A stretch of 64,000 nt of DNA from positions 1,910,567-1,974,566 of the forward strand of contig NC_014804.1 in assembly GCF_000151105.2 (NCBI RefSeq). The letters run 5' to 3'. Made by a program: the position numbers and the translations under genes. Below the pieces are notes generated by a model. The model saw nothing but the letters and a program-made list of their open reading frames with translations, was not told the DNA's origin and ran no database searches. This document shows, in pieces, positions 48,084 through 57,615 of this stretch. Positions within the stretch are counted from its first letter, which is position 1; the number at the start of each line of letters is the position of its first letter. The stretch is from Thermococcus barophilus MP (GTDB lineage Archaea; Methanobacteriota_B; Thermococci; Thermococcales; Thermococcaceae).

Positions 48084-48773
48084 ATGAACACTGAAGAGAT
48101 GAAAAAGCTGGTCGCAAAGGAGGCTTTGAAGTATATTGAGGATGATATGATAGTTGGGTTAGGCACTGGTTCGACAACCGCTTACTTTATCAAAATGCTG
48201 GGCAAGATGATTATGAACGAGGAGCTTTTTGATGTTTATGGACTGCCAACTTCATATCAAGCGAGAATTCTGGCTTTGGAGAGTGGAGTTCCGGTTGTTA
48301 GTTTAGATGAAGTTGATGCAATAGACATAGCCGTTGACGGGGCAGATGAGGTTGATCCGCATTTAAATCTAATTAAAGGCAGGGGAGCAGCTTTAACTAT
48401 GGAGAAAATTATCGAGTACAGAGCTGGAACTTTTCTCGTTCTCGTTGATGGGTCCAAGCTTGTGGAATATCTCGGACAAAAAATGCCTGTTCCAATTGAA
48501 GTAATTCCAGCAGCCTGGAGGGTCATAAAAGAAGAACTTGAAGTTTTCAATGCCACAGCTGAGCTCAGAATGGGCGTTAAGAAAGATGGCCCTGTGGTTA
48601 CGGACAACGGAAACTTCATACTTGATGCCAAGTTTGAAAGGATTGAAGACCCTCTGGATTTAGAGATTGAGCTTAACAACATTCCCGGCGTCGTGGAGAA
48701 TGGAATCTTTGCTGATATAGCTGATATTGTCTTAGTTGGCACTAAAGAGGGCGTTAAGAAGTTGGAACGCTGA
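48084..48773 (+). CDS. rpiA: Ribose-5-phosphate isomerase A
   Basis: The enzyme interconverts ribose-5-phosphate and ribulose-5-phosphate, linking nucleotide and sugar metabolism. Clear motifs are GLGTGSTTAYFIK (phosphate loop), PTSYQARILA, DVAIDGADEV-type VDGADEVDPHLNLIKGRGAA with catalytic Glu in ALTMEKI, and a VDGSKLVEYLG segment. Length 229 is normal. ATG 48084 overlaps the leader of the preceding small gene and has GGGATGA before it. In Thermococcales ribose phosphate is made mainly through the ribulose monophosphate route, which needs this isomerase. Confidence 0.95.
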   Translation: MNTEEMKKLVAKEALKYIEDDMIVGLGTGSTTAYFIKMLGKMIMNEELFDVYGLPTSYQARILALESGVPVVSLDEVDAIDIAVDGADEVDPHLNLIKGRGAALTMEKIIEYRAGTFLVLVDGSKLVEYLGQKMPVPIEVIPAAWRVIKEELEVFNATAELRMGVKKDGPVVTDNGNFILDAKFERIEDPLDLEIELNNIPGVVENGIFADIADIVLVGTKEGVKKLER

Positions 48774-48834
48774 ACATTCATTTAAAACTTGACCATAAGG
48801 TTTTTAAAACTGCACTGTTGTATAGAGTGATGGA

Positions 48835-48922
48835 GCGGGGGTTGCCGAGCCTGGTCAAAGGCGGTGGACTCAAGATCCACTCCCGTAGGGGTTCCGGGGT
48901 TCAAATCCCCGCCCCCGCACCA
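48835..48922 (+). tRNA. tRNA-Leu (CAA)
   Basis: The 88-base gene has acceptor arms GCGGGGG and CCCCCGC, a D arm CGAGCCTGGTCAAAGGCG, anticodon loop CTCAAGA (CAA) in a TGGA/TCCA stem, a long variable arm as in all leucine tRNAs, and T arm CGGGGTTCAAATCCCCG. A73 and the terminal CCA (48920-48922) are encoded. A TATA-like GTTTTTAAAAC lies at 48800-48810. No intron. Confidence 0.95.
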
Positions 48923-48931
48923 GAAACTTTT

Positions 48932-50332
48932 CTAAGTTGTTGATCCAGATCTTCTAATATCTTCCTCAATAATTCTCTTCATCCAAGAGCCTTTGAGGAA
49001 CCACAGTAATCCTACCCCAGAGGCTATAAAGTTGCTCAATCCCATGCCTAAGAAAACTCCTTTTGATGACATGAAGATATGGTATCCCAAAATATAGCTC
49101 AAAGGAATTCTAAGCCCCCAGAGCCTCAAAATCCCCAACACCATGCTCTTCTTTGTATGTCCCGAACTCCTGAAGACATTGTCAACGACCATGAAAATGC
49201 CGTTGAAAAAAGGTACAGAAATGAGGAAATACTTCAGCACTATTGCACTCTCCGCTATTACTGCGGGATCATTTAAAAATACTCTAAAAACCTGAACTCT
49301 AAAAATTCCAATTAAAAGGATCGCAATGCTTGCAATAGTGAAGTTAACCATCATTGTTCTTTCAGCGATTTTCTTTGCTCTCTCATACTTTTCTGCTCCG
49401 ATATTTTGGGCAATCATTGTTCCCATTGCCATTGAAATTCCTCTTGAAATGCTTGTCAGAAAATTCACCAACCGGGTTGTTATGGTGTAAGCAGCGTAAG
49501 TAATGTCTCCAAATCCGAAAATAATCCTTGTTAGGATTACAAATCCAAAGCTGTTCGCTGATGAGCCTATACTTGAGGGTAATCCTACTTTAAATATTCT
49601 TGCATAAAATCTTAGGTCCGGTTTTAGGTCTTCCTTTGTTAAGTGAATACCAACTTTTCCAGCCAACAGAAGGTACATTCCAATTATTGAACCGGTTGTG
49701 TTTGATATTATTGTAGCCAATGCAGCTCCAGCTACACCAAGCTTTGGAAATCCGAATAAACCGAAAATTAAGATGGGATCAAGGATTATGTTTAAACCCA
49801 CTGTGAAAAAGCTTATCTTAACTGGAGTTTTTGTGTCTCCAGTTGCCCTCATAAGGAAGCTGAATGCCATGAAGCTGAAAGCAAAGGGTATCCCGATGAA
49901 GATTATTCTCGTGTAGCTTAGTGAATGGGGATATACATTTTCAGTAACCTTCATGAATCTAAGAGCGTAGGGAACTATTAGATAACCGACAACAGCTACA
50001 ATAGAGGCAAAGATGAACATCAATGAATAAACTGCTCCGGCAGCTCTTTCGGCTTTCTTATATTCCTCCGCCCCAATATATTGTCCCACAAATGCAAATC
50101 CCGCTGTTGCAAAGCCCATTCCGAGGCTCATGAGTGTTCCAATTAGGGGCCATGCAACACCAGGTGCAGATAAAGCCTCCCTCCCAAGTCTGCCAAGCCA
50201 AAAAGTGTCTGTTATATTGTAGAGCACTTGAATTATGTTGTTTACTATTAAAGGCCAAGCTAGCCTGAAAAGGGTCTTTTCTATATTGCCTTCAACGATT
50301 TCTTGTCTCATCTCGTGTATTTTCGGTGTCAT
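48932..50332 (-). CDS. MATE family multidrug/metabolite exporter
   Basis: The 466-residue protein has twelve helices in two halves related by sequence. Conserved MATE residues include LAWPLIVNNIIQVLYNITDTFWLGRLG, APGVAWPL, and IANFFS-like LTRIIFGFGDITYAAYTITTRLV. Such antiporters expel drugs or metabolites using sodium or protons. ATG 50332 has no ribosome-binding site, but a minus-strand TATA (AAGTTTTTATCTT) near 50357-50369 predicts a leaderless message. The gene ends a few bases from tRNA-Leu. Substrate unknown. Confidence 0.9.
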   Translation of the reverse strand: MTPKIHEMRQEIVEGNIEKTLFRLAWPLIVNNIIQVLYNITDTFWLGRLGREALSAPGVAWPLIGTLMSLGMGFATAGFAFVGQYIGAEEYKKAERAAGAVYSLMFIFASIVAVVGYLIVPYALRFMKVTENVYPHSLSYTRIIFIGIPFAFSFMAFSFLMRATGDTKTPVKISFFTVGLNIILDPILIFGLFGFPKLGVAGAALATIISNTTGSIIGMYLLLAGKVGIHLTKEDLKPDLRFYARIFKVGLPSSIGSSANSFGFVILTRIIFGFGDITYAAYTITTRLVNFLTSISRGISMAMGTMIAQNIGAEKYERAKKIAERTMMVNFTIASIAILLIGIFRVQVFRVFLNDPAVIAESAIVLKYFLISVPFFNGIFMVVDNVFRSSGHTKKSMVLGILRLWGLRIPLSYILGYHIFMSSKGVFLGMGLSNFIASGVGLLWFLKGSWMKRIIEEDIRRSGSTT

Positions 50333-50438
50333 TATAGATCAAATGAATATCGAAATGTTAAGATAAAAACTTTGTGCAATATTATCCAGAACTAGAGAAT
50401 AAACTGCAGAGAGAAATTGAAATTAAGAAGAAAGGAAA

Positions 50439-52805
50439 TCAGAAGAGATCTTCTTCGTCCTTAAAGATTTGCTTTCTTGCAGCTTCGAGCATTATCTTGC
50501 GCTCTTCTTGTGCAACGACCTTTCTGATTAATTCGACGGCATCTGGGTTGGCTGAGATGCTGTCAATTCCGAGTCTGACAAGGATTCTTGCCATCTTTGG
50601 ATCACTTCCTGCCTGTCCACAGATGCTTGTCTCGACGCCGTACTTCTTACAGACCTTGATAACGTGCTTGATGAGCTTAAGCACAGCTGGGTGTGTCTCG
50701 TCGTAGAGCTTTGCGACTCTCTCGTTGTCTCTGTCAAGGGCGAGTGTATACTGGGTGAGGTCGTTTGTACCGAAGCTGACGAAGTCAATTCCTTCTTTGA
50801 TGAGGTCTTCGATTATCAGAGCTGCTGCTGGAACCTCAATCATGACACCAAAGGCGACGTCCTTGTGTGGCTCAAGGCCGACTTCCCTTGCAATCCTCTT
50901 TGCTTCCCGGATCTGGTATGGGTGGCTGACGAGTGGGAGCATTACACCGACGTTGTTGTAGCCTTCCTCAACGACCTTCTTGATTGCAGTGAACTCTGCC
51001 TTAAGGAGCTCTGGCTGGTCGAGGCTTCTTCTGATTCCTCTCCATCCGAGCATTGGGTTTCTCTCGTCTGGCTCGTCTTCTCCACCTGGCATCTCCTTGA
51101 ACTCGTTTGTTGGGGCGTCTAATGTTCTGTACCAGACTGGTCTTGGATAGAATGCGGCTGCAACTGTTCTGATACCATCAGCGAGCCTCTCGACAAGCTC
51201 GTCAAACTTTCCTTCCTTGATGAACTTGATTGGGTGCTGTCCGATTGTAAGGATCATGTGCTCTGCTCTAAGCAGTCCAACGCCGTCTGCACCTGTTGCA
51301 GCGGCTCTCTCAGCGACCTCTGGCATTGAAACGTTGACCTTAACCATTGTTCCTGTGACAAGCGGAGCGCCTGCAACGACGACTTTTCCTTCTGCCTTCT
51401 CCTCTTTCTCCTTCTTGACGAGGCTCTTGACGATTCCCTTGTAGACGACACCTCTGGTTCCATCGACGGTGACGTAGTCGCCGGTCTTAAGCTTCTTGGT
51501 TGCCTCCTTTGTACCGACAACACATGGGATTCCAAGCTCTCTTGAGACGATTGCTGCGTGGCTTGTTCTTCCACCTTCATCTGTGACAATTGCAGCAGCT
51601 CTCTTCATTGCTGGAACCATGTCTGGGTTTGTCATTGTTGTGACAAGGATGTCTCCTTCCTTAACCTTGTCGATCTCGCTTGCGTCGAAGATGACAACTA
51701 CTCTACCTGCACCAATTCCTGGTGAGGCACCAAGACCCTTAAGGATGACCTCTGCCTCTTCTGCTTCCTCAACTTCCTCTCCTGTCACTTCTTCTTTGAG
51801 AGTTGTAATTGGTCTGGACTGGACAATGTAGAGCTTTCCATCATCCTTGTCGTATGCCCACTCAATGTCCTGTGGCCAGCCGTAGTGCTCCTCAATCTTT
51901 GCACCAATCTTAGCGACCTCAATAATTTGCTCGTCTGTGAGAACCTGCTTCTCAACCCACTCTGGGCCGAGATAATCGGCGACCTTAACATAAACGGTTC
52001 CCTTACCAGTCTCGGGGTTCCTGACGACCATGACTTCCTTCTTTGCGATGAACTTCTCCTTTATCTTCCAGGTTCCCTTCTCGACGATGTACTCGTCTGG
52101 TGTAACTGAACCGCTAACTACAGCTTCACCAAGTCCCCATGAAGCGTTAATCATGATCTCGTTTCTGTTGTTTGTAACTGGGTTAGCTGTGAACATAACA
52201 CCGCTCTTCTCGCTGTTGACCATTTTCTGAACAACTGCGCTCAAATAGACCTTCATGTGATCGAATCCTTGCTTCTCTCTGTAGAAGGTAGCTCTTGCAG
52301 TCCAGAGTGAAGCCCAGCACTTTTGCACGTGCTTTATCACATCTTCGGCACCAATAACGTCCAAGTATGTCTCCTGTTGACCTGCAAAGCTTGCATCTGG
52401 CAGATCTTCGGCAGTGGCTGATGATCTAACGGCGACATAAACCTCATCTTTACCAAATCTCTGACTGAGCTCTTTGTATGCCTGTTTTATTTCCTCTGCA
52501 ATTTCCTCTGGCATTGGAAGTGAGATAATCTTCTCCCTGATCTTGGCGGTGTTCTCTTGGAGCTGCTTGCTGTCGTCAACGTTGGTCTTGCTTATGACAT
52601 CCATAATCCACTCTTGGAGTGTCCTTCCATCTTCAACTTTAACATTCTCGACGAAGTACTTGTATGCTTCGGCTGTAACACAGAATCCCGGTGGAACTGG
52701 AATGCCAGCCCTTGTCATTTCTCCAAGGTTTGCACCCTTTCCACCAACAAGTGCCACATCTTCTTTGCTCAGTTCTTCAAACCACTTTATGAATTTGTAC
52801 GCCAT
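50439..52805 (-). CDS. ppsA: Phosphoenolpyruvate synthase
   Basis: PpsA converts pyruvate and ATP to phosphoenolpyruvate, AMP and phosphate, a main entry to gluconeogenesis in Thermococcales. The N-terminal ATP-grasp shows GGKGANLGEM and VRSSATAEDLPDASFAGQQ. The phosphohistidine is H416 in GGRTSHAAIVSRELG. The PEP barrel has GTNDLTQYTLALDRDN and TSICGQAGSDP. Length 788 is normal, without inteins. ATG 52805 follows GGAGGGAT. Codon use is GC-rich and even, fitting very high expression. A TATA-like TTTTAAATAG lies on the minus strand near 52853-52862. Confidence 0.96.
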   Translation of the reverse strand: MAYKFIKWFEELSKEDVALVGGKGANLGEMTRAGIPVPPGFCVTAEAYKYFVENVKVEDGRTLQEWIMDVISKTNVDDSKQLQENTAKIREKIISLPMPEEIAEEIKQAYKELSQRFGKDEVYVAVRSSATAEDLPDASFAGQQETYLDVIGAEDVIKHVQKCWASLWTARATFYREKQGFDHMKVYLSAVVQKMVNSEKSGVMFTANPVTNNRNEIMINASWGLGEAVVSGSVTPDEYIVEKGTWKIKEKFIAKKEVMVVRNPETGKGTVYVKVADYLGPEWVEKQVLTDEQIIEVAKIGAKIEEHYGWPQDIEWAYDKDDGKLYIVQSRPITTLKEEVTGEEVEEAEEAEVILKGLGASPGIGAGRVVVIFDASEIDKVKEGDILVTTMTNPDMVPAMKRAAAIVTDEGGRTSHAAIVSRELGIPCVVGTKEATKKLKTGDYVTVDGTRGVVYKGIVKSLVKKEKEEKAEGKVVVAGAPLVTGTMVKVNVSMPEVAERAAATGADGVGLLRAEHMILTIGQHPIKFIKEGKFDELVERLADGIRTVAAAFYPRPVWYRTLDAPTNEFKEMPGGEDEPDERNPMLGWRGIRRSLDQPELLKAEFTAIKKVVEEGYNNVGVMLPLVSHPYQIREAKRIAREVGLEPHKDVAFGVMIEVPAAALIIEDLIKEGIDFVSFGTNDLTQYTLALDRDNERVAKLYDETHPAVLKLIKHVIKVCKKYGVETSICGQAGSDPKMARILVRLGIDSISANPDAVELIRKVVAQEERKIMLEAARKQIFKDEEDLF

Positions 52806-52953
52806 TTCAATCCCTCCTTTTTTAGAATAACCGATGGTGATATAGGGGGGAGGCTATTTAAAATTAACTGTTCAGATGTGGCTTTTAAGTTTATAAAACA
52901 GCCGAGTAAGTTTCCTTTTGCAAAAACAAAATCAAAAAATTTTGGTTAAAGGG

Positions 52954-55395
52954 TTAAAAAGGATGAAGCTCTAAAATGTTCTCAAGTATATCCAATGCAC
53001 GTTCGAGCCCATAAGTGTACTCCAATGCTCTTAATATATCAAGGGTTGCTTGTAAAGGCCTTGGCTCTTTTTGCAGATCATAAGTTTCCTCAATTATTCT
53101 GAGCATCTGCTCCTCTTTATCCTTCATGCCAGCAACGTGATATATGAAGAGAACATTTGCATAGGTGGCTCTTGAGTATCCATATCCAACTTCGCCTTTG
53201 AATCTTCCGTTTTCTTCTTGCTGTTCTGAAATCCACTCGGCAGCTTTTTTAATTGCAGGTAAAACCCTTTCATCTTTGCTGAGCTGGTAGTATCTCGCTA
53301 ATCCAAAGGCTGTAACAATAGTTCCACCTAAGCTCTTCTTCCAGCTTCCATCTTTTCTCTGCTCTTTGAGGATCTTTTCGACTAAGTTATCTGTTGTGGT
53401 CTCATTTAGGACTCTAAGTTCGTAGAGGATTGGCAGCATCTGTGCTTCAGCGAATAAGTCTCCTTTTTTGTCCTTTGGTGTTGTCATTATGTAGTCGCCC
53501 TTTACTCTGTTTCTTAGATAGATGAGGGCTTTGTCTTTTCCTTCAAAGGGTAAGTCTTTGAGTGGCTCCATTGTGAATGCGGTGTATAATGTGAAGTCAT
53601 TTGGCGGGATTCCTTCGGGAAAGCCTCCGTTATCCAACTGTCTGTATGCCAACCATTTAAGCAGCCATTGGTATCTCTCTTTAAACTTCTCATTGCCAGT
53701 TTTTTGATAAAGGTATGCGTATAGCTGGGCAATTCTTGCATTAAGGAAAAAGTCAGCCTTGTAACCGTCATCAAAATCTGCATAATTAAAGCCAGTCCAG
53801 AACTTTTCCAAGAAGTTAACAACTGCCGAGTATTTTCCAGTATAGCTGAGTGGGTTTAAGTCGTAGGGCTTTAGTGGTGGGTTTGGGATGAACTTGTAGA
53901 TTTCGGAGTTTCCATTTACAAATAGCGTTTTGAAGTGAGTATCATAAGCTATATATTCCATTAATCCATATTTAATCAGACCCAGGCTCCTCATTCTCCT
54001 ATCCGAATAAACATAGGTCACATTATACTTTTCCATGAGTTTATATGTTCTTTCTCTTTGCGTTGTTCCAAACATTGTTACAACGTCATTATACGCTTGT
54101 ATTGCTTCTCTGGGATTGGGAGCTTTTTCAAAAAATCCCTGATATACTTTTTTCCACATGACTATGTCTTTTCTGTGGGTGTTTCCAATTAGGAGATAAC
54201 CAACATCCCACCACGTAAGGAAGACTGCATCTGGGGGAGTGTTCTCTCTAATCCACTCAAAAGCTTCTCTGTCTTTTACTGTTGGGGGGATTATGTATTT
54301 ATATGAGGAATAAGCTCCTTGGACAATTGGGATTATAATTAGAACGGCTATAATTACTGCTCTTGTTTTCTTGCTCAGAACGATCCTCTTAAACAGCTCA
54401 GAGCCTTTTCCGCTTGTATCCTTGATCACAGTATTCAGCCAAGTGTTCAGGCTTGGGAGGAAATCATCGTAGAAAAATTCAGCAGCCATAATTGAAAGTG
54501 GCAACGAAGCATATGGATCTCTGAATCTGAATGCTATTGCACCGGCGATCATGAAAGTCCATGCCCACAATGCAATTCCCTGTCTTATGGGGTCGCTTTT
54601 AATGTATTTCTTAGTTGCAAGGATTCCAAAGATTAATTGAACAACACCAATCCATTTAAGGTATCCCAAAGCTGTGACTTCTTCTTTTGGCATTCTCAAA
54701 AGAAGGCTGGCAATAAAGCGATGTATTGGGGGGATAAAGTATAATATGAGAGCTATCAGCACAGCCAAAGCAAAATAGTGTAGGTTTTTCTTTATCCAGG
54801 GAATTAGATAGACAAAGAGCATTATTACAGCAACAGCAACGAAGAAAACCCAACCTCTGTGGGTTAGCATGTAAATTGGCAATAAAACCAATAATCCTAT
54901 TATATATTTATAGTTCCAGCTTTTAAGAAACTTCACAAGAAGTATCATTCCAGTTATGAAAAGAACAAGTCCAAGGTTTTCTGGAATATATAGACTTGTC
55001 CTATATACAAAATTTGGAGCAAAGGCAAGAAAAGTCGTGGCTAATATTGCTTTTTTGTTATCCCTAAAAATTTCCTTTGAGAGTAGATAGAAAAGCCCTA
55101 CGCTTATCGTGCCGTAAACCGCTGGGAGAATAAAGAAGGTATACTCGGTTGAAAAGAGCCTATACACAAGAGCTCCAACTATGTGGAAGAGGGGGGGATA
55201 GCTGTATGCTTTAAGCCCGAGGAGTGAGCCAATGTCCTTTGAAATCACGCCTATCCCTTCATTGACGATTCTCAGGGTTATGTCCCTGTGCAGGTATTCA
55301 TCATACACCGCCAGCAATAGGGTTCTGTGAGGTATGAGTCTTAATATGAATGATGTTATGAGCAACAAAATGAGGTATATTTTTTCCTTCTTCAC
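52954..55395 (-). CDS. STT3/AglB-like oligosaccharyltransferase fused to a terpene-cyclase-like toroid
   Basis: The N-terminal half has about eleven helices. The first loop has VYDEYLHRD, fitting the DxD/E metal site of GT-C enzymes. The soluble part has TWWDVGYLL, a close variant of the WWDYG acceptor motif, followed by VVTMFGTTQRERTYKLM as in AglB proteins. From about residue 545 the protein changes to repeated alpha-hairpins with GGFPEG, KDGSWKKSLGGT and EENGRFKGEVGYGY, the pattern of an alpha/alpha toroid. GTG 55395 follows GGGGTG at six bases. It should act in glycan transfer at the membrane. The toroid is unusual for the family. Confidence 0.78.
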   Translation of the reverse strand: MKKEKIYLILLLITSFILRLIPHRTLLLAVYDEYLHRDITLRIVNEGIGVISKDIGSLLGLKAYSYPPLFHIVGALVYRLFSTEYTFFILPAVYGTISVGLFYLLSKEIFRDNKKAILATTFLAFAPNFVYRTSLYIPENLGLVLFITGMILLVKFLKSWNYKYIIGLLVLLPIYMLTHRGWVFFVAVAVIMLFVYLIPWIKKNLHYFALAVLIALILYFIPPIHRFIASLLLRMPKEEVTALGYLKWIGVVQLIFGILATKKYIKSDPIRQGIALWAWTFMIAGAIAFRFRDPYASLPLSIMAAEFFYDDFLPSLNTWLNTVIKDTSGKGSELFKRIVLSKKTRAVIIAVLIIIPIVQGAYSSYKYIIPPTVKDREAFEWIRENTPPDAVFLTWWDVGYLLIGNTHRKDIVMWKKVYQGFFEKAPNPREAIQAYNDVVTMFGTTQRERTYKLMEKYNVTYVYSDRRMRSLGLIKYGLMEYIAYDTHFKTLFVNGNSEIYKFIPNPPLKPYDLNPLSYTGKYSAVVNFLEKFWTGFNYADFDDGYKADFFLNARIAQLYAYLYQKTGNEKFKERYQWLLKWLAYRQLDNGGFPEGIPPNDFTLYTAFTMEPLKDLPFEGKDKALIYLRNRVKGDYIMTTPKDKKGDLFAEAQMLPILYELRVLNETTTDNLVEKILKEQRKDGSWKKSLGGTIVTAFGLARYYQLSKDERVLPAIKKAAEWISEQQEENGRFKGEVGYGYSRATYANVLFIYHVAGMKDKEEQMLRIIEETYDLQKEPRPLQATLDILRALEYTYGLERALDILENILELHPF

Positions 55396-55451
55396 TTCTT
55401 ACACCCCTAACTCTTTTAACATGAACTTTGCCTTATTAAATTGGTGGTGAA

Positions 55452-56477
55452 ATGAAATCCTTAAAACTCTTTAGCTTAGCGTTCTTTTCCTATCTCCTTC
55501 TCATGCTCTGTTCTCATTTAGTTCTTAAAGAATACTCTGCTTCTCGAAGCATGCTTCCGCTGTCTCTTGCAGTAATACTCATCTTTTACGCCTGTTTTGT
55601 GGTTGGATACTTCAGACCCCCATACCTACCAAGTGAAGCTGTGTGGATTGTGATATTTTTGCTGGCAGTCTATTTTGCTCAATACGTTGTGTTAGCACCA
55701 GTTGGTGTGGTGTTCTTGTATCTCCTTCTTAAATATGAACCTGAGTTTTTCAGGAAATTCTCTTGGTTCGTCTTTTTGTTGGGTGTTGGTGTGATTGCTT
55801 CCATTTATCTTTACGCTGGAATTCCCTTCTTTGAGTATCAGATTCGGTTCAGATTAACAGAGGTACTCACGTTATCTGCATATCTGCTTTTAACGGCAAT
55901 AGCGTTTGAACAAAAGGAGAGACTTAGGTTCTTATACTTCTTTGTCTCTTCTATCTTGCTGTTTATGTCGACTTTTCGTTCTCTTCTTGTCCTTATGTTT
56001 TTAGCCTATGTAATCCCGTATTATCTCTCTGGAAGAATTAAGATGCGGGAGATACTTTTGGGGATTCTTGTTGGGATGGCTGTTTTAATCTTAAGCGGTA
56101 ATCTTGAGAGGTTTTTGGTAAGAGTCGGCTTTACTTTTCTTATTTTTGAGAACCTTGTTAAAATTTCACTACCCTTTGGATTTTACCATGGTTCCCTGCT
56201 TCTCAGCTACTCTCCTGGTAGGAAAATAGCGTTTATGTTCACCCTAAATAGGAACATATATTCGTCTTTCATTTTTGGACAGGCTGTTGCTGATTTTGGA
56301 ATATTTGGAGTGATTGAGGCATATCTTTTAGGAGCGATACTTAAGTACTCTGAGAGAGATATAAGCTCTCTGACAGTTGTTCTCTCTCTTTTAATTTATC
56401 TTATTGAAGTGGGAATTGACGCTTTTGTTTTGGCTATTTTGCTGTTCTTTGGCATTAATTTATGTCCAGAAAACTAA
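55452..56477 (+). CDS. Polytopic membrane protein, first of a tandem pair
   Basis: The 341-residue protein has about ten helices and no soluble domain. It begins KSLKLFSLAFFSYL, carries FRSLLVLMFLAYVIPYY and VRVGFTFLIFENLVKISLPFGFYHG, and ends near FGIFGVIEAYLLGAILKYSER. The pattern and Arg-rich periplasmic loops resemble O-antigen polymerase-type (Wzy-like) proteins, but this is weak. ATG 55452 follows GGTGGTGA. It diverges from the STT3-like gene by 56 bases, so a shared glycan pathway is plausible. It is clearly paralogous to the next gene. Confidence 0.7.
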   Translation: MKSLKLFSLAFFSYLLLMLCSHLVLKEYSASRSMLPLSLAVILIFYACFVVGYFRPPYLPSEAVWIVIFLLAVYFAQYVVLAPVGVVFLYLLLKYEPEFFRKFSWFVFLLGVGVIASIYLYAGIPFFEYQIRFRLTEVLTLSAYLLLTAIAFEQKERLRFLYFFVSSILLFMSTFRSLLVLMFLAYVIPYYLSGRIKMREILLGILVGMAVLILSGNLERFLVRVGFTFLIFENLVKISLPFGFYHGSLLLSYSPGRKIAFMFTLNRNIYSSFIFGQAVADFGIFGVIEAYLLGAILKYSERDISSLTVVLSLLIYLIEVGIDAFVLAILLFFGINLCPEN

Positions 56478-56542
56478 AACCAAGATAAAATGAACACCAA
56501 TCCTTTTTAAATTGTGGGTTTAATTTAGTAACTGGTGATAGC

Positions 56543-57583
56543 GTGAAATCTCTAAAGCTCTTTAGCCTGGCATTTTTTACCTATCTCGTACTCACCCTCT
56601 ATACCAATGTATTTCTTAAGGATAAGTTATATGGTGCTGAGCTTGACATGTCCAGAATATGGGTTGCATTATTGGTTGTGATTCTATTCTTTGTTTTCCT
56701 CGTAGCTGGATATTTAAAGCCCGCTGAGCTTCCTGCTTGGGCATACTGGTTAATGCTTTTTGTGTTCTCTTTTGCTCTCCCCCTTTATGGTGTCATTGCA
56801 GTGGCATTTATTTTCCTATTTTCAATGAAATACAATCCATTTGAAAAGCATGCTCATATCTGGTTGATTCTCTCGATAATCCTATTGGGCTTTATTTATC
56901 TTTTAAGAGGGATTCCACTTTTCAATTGGGGCTTGAGGTTTGGATTGAGCAAGATCCTTGTGTTTTTAGCTTTTCTAAGTGGTGTTTCACTGGTTTACGT
57001 GAATTGGAGTATCAAATTTAAAACTCTGGTTTTTTTGATTCTTGAAATGCTGTTTTTCCTTGGAACCTTTAGATCACTTATGCTCCTTATATTCCTGATG
57101 TACATCTTGCCTCTTTACTTTGAGGAAAGACTTACCTTGGATAAAATCTGTCTCGCCATTCCGGTGTTTTTACTGATTCTTTATCTCAGTGGAAGCTTGG
57201 AGGGGTTATTAGTTAGGATTGGATTTACTTTCTTAATTTTTCATAATTTGGTACATATATCAATGCCCTTTGGAATCTTTCATGGGAAACTTTTGCTCCA
57301 CAGCGATCCAAGATGGAGAATTGCATTCATGTTTACTCTTAAAAATAGGTACACCTACTTTCTTTTTGGACAAGCTGTTGCAGATTTTGGGATATTTGGA
57401 GTGATCGAGGCTTATTTCATTGGAACTTTGCTTAAGTTATCTGAAAGGAATCTCAAGACAGCAACAATTGTTCTCTCAACCATAATCTACGCCATTGAAA
57501 GTGGAATCGATGCATTTCTGCTTTCAGTTTTAATTCTCTTTGGTGCACTCTACTCTAAGACAAATATCAAAACACTAAAATAA
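56543..57583 (+). CDS. Polytopic membrane protein, second of a tandem pair
   Basis: The 346-residue protein matches the previous one along its length (KSLKLFSLAFFTYL; GTFRSLMLLIFLMYILP; VRIGFTFLIFHNLVHISMPFGIFHG; FGIFGVIEAYFIGTLLKLSER). The two arose by tandem duplication. GTG 56543 follows GGTGAT. Strong conservation of the Arg, His and Gly residues in the loops suggests both retain function. A role in polymerising or flipping surface glycans is suggested only by the neighbouring STT3-like gene. Confidence 0.7.
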   Translation: MKSLKLFSLAFFTYLVLTLYTNVFLKDKLYGAELDMSRIWVALLVVILFFVFLVAGYLKPAELPAWAYWLMLFVFSFALPLYGVIAVAFIFLFSMKYNPFEKHAHIWLILSIILLGFIYLLRGIPLFNWGLRFGLSKILVFLAFLSGVSLVYVNWSIKFKTLVFLILEMLFFLGTFRSLMLLIFLMYILPLYFEERLTLDKICLAIPVFLLILYLSGSLEGLLVRIGFTFLIFHNLVHISMPFGIFHGKLLLHSDPRWRIAFMFTLKNRYTYFLFGQAVADFGIFGVIEAYFIGTLLKLSERNLKTATIVLSTIIYAIESGIDAFLLSVLILFGALYSKTNIKTLK

Positions 57584-57615
57584 CTATCTTGTCAAATTAT
57601 TTCCGGTGGTTTAAG

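Noticed and set aside
50439-52805. Long frames antisense to ppsA on the plus strand
   Set aside because: They come from the even codon use of a highly expressed gene. None has a promoter or ribosome-binding site.
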